From Acidovorax benzenivorans (GTDB lineage Bacteria > Pseudomonadota > Gammaproteobacteria > Burkholderiales > Burkholderiaceae_C), in assembly GCF_028680575.1 (NCBI RefSeq), contig NZ_JAPCKI010000003.1, forward strand, positions 372,001-436,000: a stretch of 64,000 nt of DNA, written 5' to 3'. Position 1 is the first letter of the stretch. Every line of letters starts with the position of its first letter. A model generated the notes under the pieces. That model saw only the letters and a list, made by a program, of their open reading frames with translations. It made no database searches and was not told where the DNA came from. Both the position numbers and the translations under genes were made by a program. Of this stretch, positions 9,301 to 17,167 are shown in pieces.

Positions 9301-9587
9301 TGATGACCTCGCTGGCCTTCGTGATGGGTGTGCTGCCCCTGGTGCTGTCCACCGGCGCGGGTGCCGAAATGCGCAGCGCCATGGGCGTAGCGGTGTTCGC
9401 CGGGATGATTGGTGTGACGGCCTTTGGCCTGTTCCTCACGCCCGTGTTCTACGTGCTGCTGCGCAAGCTGGCGGGCAACCGCCCGCTGGTGGAGCACGGT
9501 GCGCATGTGGCGCCCATCTCGCACACCCCAGGCACTGGTGGCACCGCCCACCCCGTGCTGGCCGCGCCGCGCAAGGAGCACGAATGA
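6354..9587 (+). CDS. RND multidrug efflux permease (HAE-1 family, MexF-like)
   Basis: 1077 residues, typical for the family. The N-terminus MNLSRFFIDRPIFAGVLSVL is the first transmembrane helix. The TM4 proton-relay pair is present in GIVVDDAIVVVEN (Asp410-Asp411). Two large periplasmic loops and 12 predicted membrane helices can be followed, with the second-half motifs GITFEWTELTYQEILAG and IGLIVLVGLSAKNAILIVEF. It drives proton-coupled export of hydrophobic compounds. Overall resemblance is strongest to MexF, which fits the nearby LysR gene; actual substrates cannot be read from sequence. Confidence 0.95.
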   Translation: MNLSRFFIDRPIFAGVLSVLIFLGGLIALRGLPISEYPEVAPPSVVVRAQYPGANPKVIAETVATPLEESINGVEGMLYMGSQATTDGVMTLTVTFALGTDPDKAQQLVQNRVSQAEPRLPEEVRRLGVTTVKSAPDLTMVVHLVSPNNRYDIDYLRNYAVLNVKDRLARIGGVGQVQIFGGGDYSMRVWLDPQKVAQRGLSASDVVTAIRGQNVQAAAGVVGASPGLPGVDLQLSINAQGRLQTEEEFGDIIVKTGADGAVTRLRDIARLELGAADYSLRSLLNNDPAVGMGVFQAPGSNALDISANVRKTMDEIQKNMPEGVEYRIAYDPTQFVRASIKSVIHTLLEAIALVVLVVILFLQTWRASIIPLLAVPVSVVGTFAVLHLLGFSINALSLFGLVLAIGIVVDDAIVVVENVERNIEAGLTPREATYRAMREVSGPIIAIALVLVAVFVPLAFISGLTGQFYRQFAVTIAISTVISAINSLTLSPALSALLLKGHNEPKDALTRGMDKVLGGLFRGFNRLFHRGSEAYSGGVKRVIGRKALMLVIYLALVGATVGLFKIVPGGFVPAQDKQYLIGFAQLPDGATLDRTENVIRRMGEIMKENPNVEDAIAFPGLSINGFTNSSNAGIVFATLKPFAERTRADQSGGAVAGQLNQAFGSIQDAFIAMFPPPPVAGLGTTGGFKLQIEDRASLGYEAMDNAVKAFMAKAYQTPELTGIFSSWQVNVPQLYANIDRTKARQLGVPVTDIFDTLQIYLGSLYANDFNQFGRTYSVRVQADAAYRARAEDVGLLKVRSSTGEMVPLSALMKMEPSFGPERAMRYNGYLAADVNGGPAPGYSSGQAQAAIERIAKETLPQGITFEWTELTYQEILAGNSAVLVFPLAILLVFLVLAAQYESLTLPIAIILIVPMGILAAMTGVWLTKGDNNVFTQIGLIVLVGLSAKNAILIVEFARELEFAGRTPVQAAIEASRLRLRPILMTSLAFVMGVLPLVLSTGAGAEMRSAMGVAVFAGMIGVTAFGLFLTPVFYVLLRKLAGNRPLVEHGAHVAPISHTPGTGGTAHPVLAAPRKEHE

Positions 9588-9700
9588 TGCCCCTGACCAC
9601 GGCGACAACAACGACTTTTGTGGCCCTATACGCGCGCTCCACGATGTCCACGCTGCTGATCGCGGCGGGTGCATCGGCCGGGGCAGGAGACCAACCATGA
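9584..9700 (+). CDS. Putative 38-residue small protein, coupled to both neighbours
   Basis: ATG at 9584 overlaps the permease stop (ATGA), has AAGGAG about seven bases upstream, and ends with a TGA at 9698-9700 that overlaps the ATG of the outer-membrane gene (ATGA). The peptide (MMPLTTATTTTFVALYARS...) is Thr/Ala-rich with one weakly hydrophobic stretch (STMSTLLIAAGASAGAG). The two 4-base overlaps and the ribosome site suggest translation, at least as a coupling device for the downstream gene. It resembles no known pump-associated small protein that I can name. Confidence 0.4.
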   Translation: MMPLTTATTTTFVALYARSTMSTLLIAAGASAGAGDQP

Positions 9701-11193
9701 CCGATTTGCTATTGAAGAAAAACTCCACCGACAGTGCCTTCGCAGCGCGCAAGCGCAGCCTGCTGGCGCCCTTGGCCGCCGCCTTGGTGTTGGCCGGTTG
9801 CATGACCCAGCCCGTGGCCCCCGCGCCGCATGCCGGTGTGCCCGTGCCCACCAGCTTCACGGCAGGGGGCGACACCCTGCCCACGGCTCCATGGACGGTT
9901 GCTGCCCCCGCCGAGGCGCAGCCGCGCGGCGAATGGTGGCTGGGCTTTCAAGACCCGGTGCTGGCCGACCTGGTGCTGCGTGCGGGCACGGCCAACACCA
10001 GCATCCAGCAGGCCGCTGCACGGCTGGCCGAGGCGCGCACGCTGCTGCGCTCTGCCGACGCCGCCCGCTCGGTGCAGGTAGGTGCATCGGCGGGCGTGAC
10101 GCGCCAGGCAGGCGCTGCCACCACGGGCAGCGCGGCACCCGCCACACTGGGCACGGCGGGGCTCAATGCCTCGTACGAGCTGGACCTGTTTGGCCGCCTC
10201 TCGCAAACCAGCGACGCTGCGCGCCTGGATGCCGACACGCGCGAGGCTCTGCTGCAAAGCACGCGCCTGATGGTGCAGGCCGACGTGGCGCAAACCTATC
10301 TGCAGCTGCGCGCCGTGCAGACCGAGCAGGTGCTGGTGCAAGAGAGCCTGGCCGCCTACCAAGGCACCCTGCGCCTCACGCAGCGCCGCCTGCAGGCGGG
10401 CGATGTGGCCGAGCTGGACGTGGCCCGCGTGTTGACCGAAGTGGCGGCCACCGAATCCGAAGCCCTGGCCTTGCAGCGCCAGCAAGCCCTGCTCACCAAC
10501 GCCCTGGCCGTGCTGACGGGCGAGGTGGCCAGCGGCTTTGTGTTGCCCCCCGCCATGGGCGACGCTGCGCTGCCGGTAATTCCGCCTGGCGTGCCCGGCA
10601 CCGTGCTGGCCCGCCGCCCCGATGTGTCGGCCGCACAGACCGCTGTGCTGGCCGCGCAGGCCCGCGTGGGTGTGGCACAGAAGGCGTGGTTCCCAGCGGT
10701 CACGCTCACGGGCAATGCGGGGCATGCATCGCCCGAGTTGGGTGATTTGTTCAAGTGGTCGGCGCGTGCGTGGGGCGTGAGTGCGCTGCTGTCGCTGCCG
10801 ATCTTTGACGGTGGCCAGCGCGATGCGCAGATCGAAGGGGCCAAGGCACGCCTGGAGGCCGCGCTGGCGGACCACCGTGGGCAGGTGCTCAATGCGTTTC
10901 GCGACGTGGAGGATCAGCTTACCTCGCTGCGTCTGCTGTCCGGCCAGGCCGAGGCGCAGGGGCGCGCGGTGACTGCCGCGCGACGGGCGACGCAGTTGTC
11001 GGATGCGCGGTATCGCAATGGGCTGGTGAGCCAGCTCGAACTGCTGGACGCGCGCCGCAGCGAGTTGCGCAACCGGCGGCAGGAGCTGCAGGTGCGGACG
11101 GCGCAGTATGTGGCGACGGTGGGGTTGATTCGCGCGCTGGGTGGCGGCTGGGGGGATCAGCCTGCTGTGAAGGTGGCGCAGGTGTCTCAGTAG
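9697..11193 (+). CDS. Outer-membrane efflux lipoprotein (OprN/NodT family TolC-like channel)
   Basis: 498 residues. A lipoprotein signal with lipobox LAGC (Cys35) is followed by the repeated TolC-type helical domains: EWWLGFQDPVLADLVLRAG, an ASYELDLFGRLSQ motif in the first half and VSALLSLPIFDGGQRDAQIE in the second. It would form the outer-membrane duct of the tripartite pump. The ATG at 9697 has GGCAGGAG upstream. It is the last gene of the efflux operon and is followed by a palindrome with a T-rich tail. Confidence 0.93.
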   Translation: MTDLLLKKNSTDSAFAARKRSLLAPLAAALVLAGCMTQPVAPAPHAGVPVPTSFTAGGDTLPTAPWTVAAPAEAQPRGEWWLGFQDPVLADLVLRAGTANTSIQQAAARLAEARTLLRSADAARSVQVGASAGVTRQAGAATTGSAAPATLGTAGLNASYELDLFGRLSQTSDAARLDADTREALLQSTRLMVQADVAQTYLQLRAVQTEQVLVQESLAAYQGTLRLTQRRLQAGDVAELDVARVLTEVAATESEALALQRQQALLTNALAVLTGEVASGFVLPPAMGDAALPVIPPGVPGTVLARRPDVSAAQTAVLAAQARVGVAQKAWFPAVTLTGNAGHASPELGDLFKWSARAWGVSALLSLPIFDGGQRDAQIEGAKARLEAALADHRGQVLNAFRDVEDQLTSLRLLSGQAEAQGRAVTAARRATQLSDARYRNGLVSQLELLDARRSELRNRRQELQVRTAQYVATVGLIRALGGGWGDQPAVKVAQVSQ

Positions 11194-11210
11194 TTTTTTG
11201 GGCGATTTTG

Positions 11211-11253
11211 GCTGCTGGCGCTTATTTATTAGGCGCCAGCAGCTATTGTTTTT
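11211..11253 (+). terminator. Palindromic intergenic repeat acting as terminator (family A, copy 1)
   Basis: Perfect 11-bp arms GCTGCTGGCGC (11211-11221) and GCGCCAGCAGC (11233-11243) around an AT-rich 11-base loop, then TATTGTTTTTG. It lies 17 bases after the outer-membrane gene. The arms match the other family-A elements in the window (AGCTGC..GCGCT / AGCGC..GCAGC). Confidence 0.7.
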
Positions 11254-11310
11254 GTAGTCCTTGGTCTTGCCGAACGGTCTCCCCAGTCAGAACGCCAGAC
11301 AAAACGCTAC

Positions 11311-11360
11311 AAAATTAATAGCTGCCAGCGCATATTCCATAAGCGCTAGCGGCCAAAAAA
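11311..11360 (-). repeat. Palindromic intergenic repeat (family A, copy 2)
   Basis: Contains AATAGCTGCCAGCGC, a short AT spacer, then AAGCGCTAGCGGCC and a run of A. It sits just downstream of the minus-strand aminotransferase stop, so on that strand it would give a hairpin followed by a run of T. It forms a convergent terminator pair with copy 1. Confidence 0.6.
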
Positions 11361-11378
11361 TCCAAAAGTCTCTCTCCA

Positions 11379-12551
11379 TTACCCCTTCAGCCACCCCCTC
11401 AACCTCTCCACCCCTTCCTCCAACCTCCCCACATCCCGGCTCGCAAAACACCACCGCAACCACCCCGCCGCCTCGCCCCCAAACGCACTGCCCGGTGCCA
11501 ACCCCAACCCCGCCTCCCGCACCAGCCGCTTGGCCAGTGGCAAGCACTCGTCATGCCCCGCGATGTGGAAGAACGCATACATGCCCCCACGCGGCGTGGC
11601 TACCGACACCCCCGGCACATCGGCCAGCAACGGCACCAGCGTGTCGCGGCAGGTTTTCAGGTGAGCGACCAGCGAAGGCGTCACCTCGTCCGTGCGTTGC
11701 AATGCCACTGTGGCCCCGCGCTGCACAAACACCGGCGCGCACGAGGTGTTGAACTCGATCAGCTTGCCCACCGCAGGCGTCATGGACGGCGGCAGCACCA
11801 GCCAGCCCAGTCGCCAGCCAGTCATCAAGAAGCTCTTGGAAAAACTGTGCGTCACCACCAGGCGGTCCTCGGGCTCGGCCACGTCCAGAAAGCTCGGTGC
11901 GGCGCCATTGACCGTGTCGCCCGCGTAGTACAGCCGCTCGTACACCTCATCCGCCAAAATCCACGTGCCCGTGCGGCGGCAGTGCGCCAGGATGGTGGCT
12001 TGCTCCTCGCGCGTCAGCGTCCAGCCCGTGGGATTGTTGGGAGCGTTGACGACCAGCAGGCGCGTGGTGGGGGTGATGGCGGCCAGCAGCGTTTCCATGT
12101 CCAGCCGCCATGCGCCGTGCGCGTCGGCCACCAGCGGCACGGTGCGCACCTGCGCGCCCAGAATGCGCGGCTGCGCCACCAGGTTGGGCCACACGGGCGT
12201 CACCAGCACCACCTCGTCGCCCGCGTCCACCAGCGCCTGCACGGCCACCATCAGGCCGTTCACACCGCCGGAGGTGACTGCGATGCGGTCAAACCACGCA
12301 TCGGTATGCTGCTGCGGGTGCAGGCCGTGCATGTAGCCCGCAATGGCGTGGCGCAGCTCGGGCAGGCCCAGGTTGTGGGCGTAAAAGGTCTCGCCCTTTT
12401 GCAGCGACGCAATGGCCGCGTCGCGGATGAAATCGGGCGTCACCTCGTCGCTCTCGCCAAACCAGAACTTCAGCACATCGCTGCGCCCCAGGCCTTCGTT
12501 GGCCACCTCGCGGATGCGCGACTCTTCGAGGCTTTGGACTACTTCTCGCAT
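11379..12551 (-). CDS. PLP-dependent aminotransferase, class I/II (fold type I)
   Basis: 390 residues. Family features in order: NPTG-type motif NAPNNPTG (169-176), the cofactor-binding DEVYERLYY (Asp201, Tyr204) and the Schiff-base lysine in SFSKSFLMTGWRLGW (Lys239). The ATG at 12551 is preceded by AAGGAGA; sequence further upstream in frame lacks family similarity. Such enzymes transfer amino groups between an amino acid and a 2-oxo acid; the substrate cannot be assigned. It is divergent from an aldehyde dehydrogenase, which hints at a shared amine or amino-acid breakdown route. Confidence 0.9.
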   Translation of the reverse strand: MREVVQSLEESRIREVANEGLGRSDVLKFWFGESDEVTPDFIRDAAIASLQKGETFYAHNLGLPELRHAIAGYMHGLHPQQHTDAWFDRIAVTSGGVNGLMVAVQALVDAGDEVVLVTPVWPNLVAQPRILGAQVRTVPLVADAHGAWRLDMETLLAAITPTTRLLVVNAPNNPTGWTLTREEQATILAHCRRTGTWILADEVYERLYYAGDTVNGAAPSFLDVAEPEDRLVVTHSFSKSFLMTGWRLGWLVLPPSMTPAVGKLIEFNTSCAPVFVQRGATVALQRTDEVTPSLVAHLKTCRDTLVPLLADVPGVSVATPRGGMYAFFHIAGHDECLPLAKRLVREAGLGLAPGSAFGGEAAGWLRWCFASRDVGRLEEGVERLRGWLKG

Positions 12552-12639
12552 GCAATCTCCTTGAAATACACAGCCATCATCGCAGGCGTATAGTCGTTTT
12601 TTCGATTTTTTCACCACATTGGCTGACCAACCAACACAC

Positions 12640-14076
12640 ATGACTTATCCCAACACCCAGCTCTTCATCGCAGGCCAGTGGCAAGACGCCGCCGAAGGCA
12701 AAACCATTGCCGTGTTCAACCCCTCCACCGGCAAAGAAATCGGCCGCGTGGCCCACGCCAGCAAGACGGACCTGGACCTGGCACTCGCCGCCGCGCAAAA
12801 GGGCTTTGAAGCTTGGCGCGACATGCCCGCCGCCGAGCGCGCCAAGACCATGCGCCGCGCCGCCGCACTGATGCGCGAGCGCGCCGAGGCCATTGCCGCC
12901 ATCATGGTGCAAGAGCAGGGCAAGCCGCTGGCAGAGGCCAAGGTCGAAACCATGGCATCGGCCGACATCATCGAATGGTTTGCCGATGAGTCGCTGCGCG
13001 TGTACGGCCGCATCGTGCCCTCGCGCAACCTCAAGGCCACGCAGATGGTGCTCAAGGACCCCGTGGGCCCCGTGGCCGCTTTCACGCCGTGGAACTTCCC
13101 CATCAACCAGGTGGTGCGTAAGCTGGCCGCCGCCCTGGGCGCAGGCTGCTCCATCCTGGTGAAGGCGCCCGAAGAAACCCCTGCCAGCCCGGCCGAGCTG
13201 ATCCGCGCGTTTGCCGATGCAGGCGTGCCCGCAGGCACCGTGGGCCTGGTGTATGGCGACCCGGCTGAAATCTCCAGCTACCTCATCCCGCACCCCGTGA
13301 TCCGCAAGGTCACCTTCACCGGCTCCACGCCCGTGGGCAAGCAGCTGGCCGCGCTGGCTGGCAAACACATGAAGCGCGTGACCATGGAGCTGGGCGGCCA
13401 CGCACCGGTCATCGTGGCGGAAGATGCCGACCTGGAACTGGCCATCAAGATCAGCAGCGGTGCCAAGTTCCGCAATGCAGGCCAGGTCTGCATCTCGCCC
13501 ACGCGCTATCTGGTGCACGAAAGCATCCGCGCCGACTTTGTGGCCGCGTTTGCCAAATACGCCCAGGGCCTGAAGGTGGGCGACGGCCTGACCGCAGGTA
13601 CGCAGATGGGCCCACTGGCCAACCCGCGCCGCATCACCGCCATGGCCGACCTGATGGCCGACGCCGTGCAGCACGGCGCCACGCTGGTAACGGGGGGCGA
13701 GCGCATTGGCAGCGAAGGCAACTTCTTCCAGCCCACCGTGCTGAATGATGTGCCCCTGTCTGCTCGCATCGTCAACGAAGAACCCTTCGGCCCTGTGGCG
13801 GCCATTCGTGGGTTTGAAAAGATCGAAGACGCGATTGCCGAAGCCAACCGCCTGCCGTTTGGCTTGGCCGGTTATGCGTTCACCTCGTCGCTCAAAAATG
13901 CGCACCTGCTGGCCCAGCGCCTGGAAGTGGGCATGTTGTGGATCAACCAGGCTGCTGCCCCTGCGGCTGAGCTGCCGTTTGGTGGGCTCAAGGATTCGGG
14001 CTATGGCTCGGAGGGTGGCCCAGAAGCCATCGAGGCGCATCTGAATACGCGCCTGGTGTCGATCATGAACGTGTAA
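12640..14076 (+). CDS. NAD(P)-dependent aldehyde dehydrogenase (succinate-semialdehyde dehydrogenase-like)
   Basis: 478 residues. Catalytic Glu250 is in MELGGHAP and nucleophile Cys284 in [17 protein letters not shown] (149-154) and the cofactor-loop motif FTGSTPVGK are present. [12 protein letters not shown] is typical of the SSADH/GabD-like subgroup. It oxidises an aldehyde to an acid in the cytoplasm; the exact aldehyde is uncertain. ATG 12640 is chosen over a possible TTG at 12619. Only 88 bases separate it from the divergent aminotransferase. Confidence 0.9.
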   Translation: MTYPNTQLFIAGQWQDAAEGKTIAVFNPSTGKEIGRVAHASKTDLDLALAAAQKGFEAWRDMPAAERAKTMRRAAALMRERAEAIAAIMVQEQGKPLAEAKVETMASADIIEWFADESLRVYGRIVPSRNLKATQMVLKDPVGPVAAFTPWNFPINQVVRKLAAALGAGCSILVKAPEETPASPAELIRAFADAGVPAGTVGLVYGDPAEISSYLIPHPVIRKVTFTGSTPVGKQLAALAGKHMKRVTMELGGHAPVIVAEDADLELAIKISSGAKFRNAGQVCISPTRYLVHESIRADFVAAFAKYAQGLKVGDGLTAGTQMGPLANPRRITAMADLMADAVQHGATLVTGGERIGSEGNFFQPTVLNDVPLSARIVNEEPFGPVAAIRGFEKIEDAIAEANRLPFGLAGYAFTSSLKNAHLLAQRLEVGMLWINQAAAPAAELPFGGLKDSGYGSEGGPEAIEAHLNTRLVSIMNV

Positions 14077-14137
14077 ACGTCGAGGTCAGCCAAGCCCGGG
14101 GCTGTGCGCATGTGGCCCAGGGACAGTTCGGCACAGA

Positions 14138-14196
14138 GCCTGCGGGCGATCTTCAGGAGCATTCCTGCGAGATCGCCCGCAGGCTTTTGTTTTTTG
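14138..14196 (+). terminator. Strong intrinsic terminator after the aldehyde dehydrogenase
   Basis: Perfect 15-bp stem: GCCTGCGGGCGATCT (14138-14152) and AGATCGCCCGCAGGC (14170-14184), followed by TTTTGTTTTTT. Confidence 0.9.
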
Positions 14197-14247
14197 CGAG
14201 TCGCAATGAGCCGGTAAGGAGTGTCAAGGAAGAAGCGAAGAAATCGA

Positions 14248-14280
14248 TTGACATGGCTTGTCAAATACATATCATGATAT
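14248..14280 (+). promoter_or_regulatory. MarR-gene promoter with two overlapping palindromes (candidate autoregulatory operator)
   Basis: TTGACA (14248-14253) and TATCAT (14270-14275) are spaced by 16 bases, a good sigma-70 promoter 20-50 bases before the MarR ATG. The -35 lies in the inverted repeat TTGACATGGCTTGTCAA and the -10 in the palindrome ATATCATGATAT (14269-14280). MarR proteins typically bind such palindromes over their own promoter. Binding here is inferred. Confidence 0.55.
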
Positions 14281-14299
14281 ATATCAAAGATAGGAAACC

Positions 14300-14854
14300 A
14301 TGATCGAAGACGTCGTCAAGGAACTCGGATTCCTCACCCTCGGTACGCGCTTCAAGCGCATTGGCGAGGCGCTGCAGGCCCAAACGCAGGCACTGCTGAC
14401 CCAGCACGGCATTGACATGCCCGCTGCGCACTTCCCGCTGCTGGCGGCACTGGACTGGCATGGTGCGCTGGGTGTGGGCGAGTTGAGCCAGGCCGTTGGC
14501 GTCAGCCAGCCCGTGGTCACCCGCTCCTTGAAAGGGCTGGAGGACAGTGGGTTGGTGCAGTCGGAGGCGGTGGAGGGCGACCGGCGTGTGCGCCGGGTGG
14601 CGCTCAGCCCGCAAGGCCAGGCCTTGGTCCAGCGAGCGCAGAGCGATGTCTGGCCCGTGCTGGAAGCCTCAGTCGCTCAAGTGTGTGCGTCGCTCGAAGG
14701 CCCTTTGCTGGACCAGTTGGCGGCACTGGAAGCGGGGCTTGCGCGCACCTCGCTGTTGCAGCGCTCTGCAGCCTCCATCGCCACGGAGCAAGCCATGCGC
14801 ATGCGCAAGCGCAAAAAAACCACCACCGCCAAAGGAAAGGAACAAACACGATGA
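14300..14854 (+). CDS. MarR family transcriptional regulator
   Basis: 184 residues. The winged helix region is clear: LGVGELSQAVGVSQPVVTRS (recognition helix) and the wing SEAVEGDRRVRRVALSPQG. The C-terminus ends in a Lys/Arg-rich stretch. Its promoter carries two palindromes and its stop overlaps the start of the acetyltransferase gene (ATGA), so the two are translated together and probably controlled by this repressor. Confidence 0.92.
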   Translation: MIEDVVKELGFLTLGTRFKRIGEALQAQTQALLTQHGIDMPAAHFPLLAALDWHGALGVGELSQAVGVSQPVVTRSLKGLEDSGLVQSEAVEGDRRVRRVALSPQGQALVQRAQSDVWPVLEASVAQVCASLEGPLLDQLAALEAGLARTSLLQRSAASIATEQAMRMRKRKKTTTAKGKEQTR

Positions 14855-15543
14855 CCACCACGATGACCACGACCAACCCCTTGGACCGCCCCGTCTGGGC
14901 GTCACTGACCTTTGCCCCCGCCCTGGCCGAGGGCTGTGATCTGGCCAAGCGCTACCGGCGTGATGTCAACCTGTTTGCTTCGGCCAGGGATGACGATGAC
15001 GCCAGCCTTTTTGTGCTGGCCAACCTGGTGGCCGAGGGGGAATCGGTCTTCGTATTGCAAGCGCAACCCATCCCGTTGCCCAAGGGCATGCAGGCCCTTC
15101 GCCGTGCCCAGGGCGTGCAGATGGTGGCCGGACGTGCCATTGCGGCCGAGTCGGGTGCCGAGACGGTCGTCGCGCTTGGCGACGCCGATGCCGCAGAGAT
15201 GCTGGCCTTGGCGCAGTTGACCGAGCCCGGCCCGTTCCTTGTACGCACTCACACCATGGGCCGCTTTGTGGGCATCCGGTCCGAAGGCGTGCTGGTGGCG
15301 ATGGCGGGTGAACGCATGCGGTTTGAAGGCGGTACGGAGGTCAGCGGCGTGTGTGTCCATCCAGACCGTCGGGGGCGAGGCTTTGCCCGTCGGCTTTCGT
15401 CGGTGGTGGCTCATGCCATCCAGCAGCGCGGGGACCGGCCTTTTCTGCACGCCTGGACCACCAATGAAGCGGCCATTGCCTTGTACGAAAGCCTGGGTTT
15501 TCAGATCCGTACCGAAGTGCAGGTGGCTGTGTTGGGGCGCTGA
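14851..15543 (+). CDS. GNAT family N-acetyltransferase
   Basis: 230 residues. The acetyl-CoA-binding motif A is visible: VSGVCVHPDRRGRGFARRL (R/Q-x-x-G-x-G/A), followed by the C-terminal motif ALYESLGFQIR. The N-terminal half is less conserved, as in FR47-like members. ATG 14851 overlaps the MarR stop by four bases. The acceptor molecule is unknown; co-expression with a MarR regulator suggests modification of a toxic compound. Confidence 0.88.
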   Translation: MTTTMTTTNPLDRPVWASLTFAPALAEGCDLAKRYRRDVNLFASARDDDDASLFVLANLVAEGESVFVLQAQPIPLPKGMQALRRAQGVQMVAGRAIAAESGAETVVALGDADAAEMLALAQLTEPGPFLVRTHTMGRFVGIRSEGVLVAMAGERMRFEGGTEVSGVCVHPDRRGRGFARRLSSVVAHAIQQRGDRPFLHAWTTNEAAIALYESLGFQIRTEVQVAVLGR

Positions 15544-15621
15544 TTTTGGATGTGTCCGCGAGGATTTGCCACATCTCTTTGCGTTGATTCTCGGCATCCC
15601 TTTGAAACGAATGCTTCACTT

Positions 15622-15693
15622 GGGACATCCGGGACATCCGGGACATCCGGGACATCCGGGACATCCGGGACATCCGGGGCATCCGGGACACCT
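15622..15693. repeat. Tandem 9-bp minisatellite, about eight units of GGGACATCC
   Basis: Six consecutive perfect units GGGACATCC (15622-15675) followed by two variants (GGGGCATCC, GGGACACCT). It lies between the GNAT stop and the porin terminator. The 9-base period keeps frames open (Gly-His-Pro on the plus strand), but no gene is supported there. It is likely variable in copy number between strains. Confidence 0.9.
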
Positions 15694-15720
15694 GGGATGC
15701 CGCGCGCTTTCGTCGGGCAC

Positions 15721-15752
15721 AAAAAAACCCCGCACTCCAAAGAAGTGCGGGG
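15721..15752 (-). terminator. Intrinsic terminator of the porin gene
   Basis: 9-bp stem CCCCGCACT (15728-15736) / AGTGCGGGG (15744-15752) preceded on the plus strand by seven A, i.e. TTTTTTT after the hairpin on the minus strand. It lies 56 bases beyond the porin stop. Confidence 0.9.
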
Positions 15753-15808
15753 CAATTGGCTGTGTGTCTGCCCTCCCACCAGTCAGGGCAGCAGCGCGTG
15801 GGGCGCCA

Positions 15809-16777
15809 TCAGAAGTTGTGGCGCACGCCCACTGCGAAGGAGCTGAAGTCGTTGCCCGCAGCGGACACGCCGTAGCTGGCAGCCTGGCTGTTGTTGACGC
15901 GGGTGTAGTAGGTGTAGATCTTGGTGCGCTTGCTCAGGTTGTAGTTGTAGCCCAGCGTGTATTGGGTGGCGGCGCTGTCGCTCACGTTGGAGTACTTGCC
16001 GGCACGGCCCACGTTCACGTGGAACTCGGACACGCCCATGATGTAGGCGGCCGACAGGCGCAGGTTGGTGCGGTTGCCGCCGTTGGCGATGAACACGTTC
16101 TTGTCGCGTTGCACGTAGGCGCCGACCACGAAGGGGCCGGTGGAGTACGAAGCGCGCACTGCGAACTGGTTCTGGTCGCCCAGCTTGGAGTAACCGGCGC
16201 CCAGGCCCAGCTTGCCGATTTCGTAGTTGGCAGCCAGGTCCATGCTGTTCTTGCCGCCGGTGCCGCTGGCCTGCTCGTGCTGGGCCCAGCCCGCTTCGAA
16301 CGTGGCGCCGCCCAGGCTGGGGGTGCGGTAAGCGATCTTGTTCACGTCACGGGCAGGGTAGGCGTACAGCGCGTCTGCCGAGGAGCCGGTGTCGTGGTTG
16401 TGGTTGCTGATGAAGTCAGCCGTGGCGTAGTACGACTCGGACGTGAAGTTGCCCAGACGCACCATGCCGAAGCCGCCGGACAGGTTCACTTCGCTCTGGC
16501 GGGCAAAAATGCCGCGCGAGTCGGAAGCGCCGGAGCTGGAGTCAAAGCCGCTTTCCAGCTGGAAGCCTGCCATCAGGCCGCCGCCCAGGTCTTCCTGGCC
16601 CTTGAAGCCGAAGCGGGAGGAGTTGTTGAACAGGCCAGTCTTGGAGACATCGCCGTCTTTTTGGTGTTCGAAGCTGGTGTTGACCCGGCCGTACAGGGTG
16701 ACGCTGCTCTGTGCAAAGGCAGCAGACGTGCCCACCAGGGCCAGCGCGGCGAGGGCGCAGCGGTTCAGTGTTTTCAT
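15809..16777 (-). CDS. Gram-negative general porin (Omp32-like, beta-proteobacterial type)
   Basis: 322 residues with a signal peptide cleaved after AFA (residue 22, MKTLNRCALAALALVGTSAAFA). The mature start QSSVTLYGRVNTSFEHQ and motifs SSRFGFKGQEDLGGGL, FARQSEVNLSGGFG and the C-terminal VGVRHNF (terminal Phe) are typical of 16-stranded trimeric porins of Comamonadaceae. It provides passive diffusion of small, often anionic, solutes across the outer membrane. It has its own terminator. Confidence 0.95.
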   Translation of the reverse strand: MKTLNRCALAALALVGTSAAFAQSSVTLYGRVNTSFEHQKDGDVSKTGLFNNSSRFGFKGQEDLGGGLMAGFQLESGFDSSSGASDSRGIFARQSEVNLSGGFGMVRLGNFTSESYYATADFISNHNHDTGSSADALYAYPARDVNKIAYRTPSLGGATFEAGWAQHEQASGTGGKNSMDLAANYEIGKLGLGAGYSKLGDQNQFAVRASYSTGPFVVGAYVQRDKNVFIANGGNRTNLRLSAAYIMGVSEFHVNVGRAGKYSNVSDSAATQYTLGYNYNLSKRTKIYTYYTRVNNSQAASYGVSAAGNDFSSFAVGVRHNF

Positions 16778-17167
16778 TCGCGAGGTTCCTTAAATCAAAT
16801 TTTGTTTGATGACAAATAATCACCGGCCAAAAAAACGCACAGGGGTGATGCCTTTGGGCCGCCGCTACAAGCAAGTTTGATGCCTGTGGTGATGTGATCG
16901 TTGCACTTTGCAACGGAGAGGGATGCTAATGGCCGCCGTGATTGGCCGCCACAGGGGTAAACACCTTTTTGTCATGAAGATGTCGTTGCGGCGCAACATC
17001 GTTGTGATATTTGCCCGCAATACCCAGAGTCCAGCCGAAGCCGGCATCCCCGCCGGGGTCGCGAATGCGGTGCCAACCCGCGCGGGCTGGCACCGATGTG
17101 GCGCCGGGCGCCACATGGCGGCTTTCAGAGTCTGTTGACGATCCCCAGGGAGACCGTCAACAGCCTC
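16778..17167. other. Gene-free interval between porin and receptor, with hairpins
   Basis: No supported gene. It holds the porin 5' region with the inverted repeat ATCAAA...TTTGAT (16794-16810), and GC-rich palindromes at 17070-17093 (one mismatch in 12-bp arms) and 17097-17115 (TGTGGCGC/GCGCCACA). A stem CTGTTGACG/CGTCAACAG at 17132-17163, directly downstream of the receptor stop, may end that transcript although no T-run follows. Confidence 0.6.

Noticed and set aside
12619-12639. TTG start for the aldehyde dehydrogenase seven codons upstream
   Set aside because: The ATG at 12640 gives the usual family N-terminus; the extension adds nothing recognisable.
15622-15693. Possible CRISPR array
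   Set aside because: Contiguous 9-bp units with no spacers, and no cas genes nearby.
15341-15779. Minus-strand frames across the 9-bp repeat (Ser-Arg-Met and Asp-Val-Pro repeats)
   Set aside because: The frames are open only because the repeat has a 9-base period; no start context or family similarity outside the repeat.
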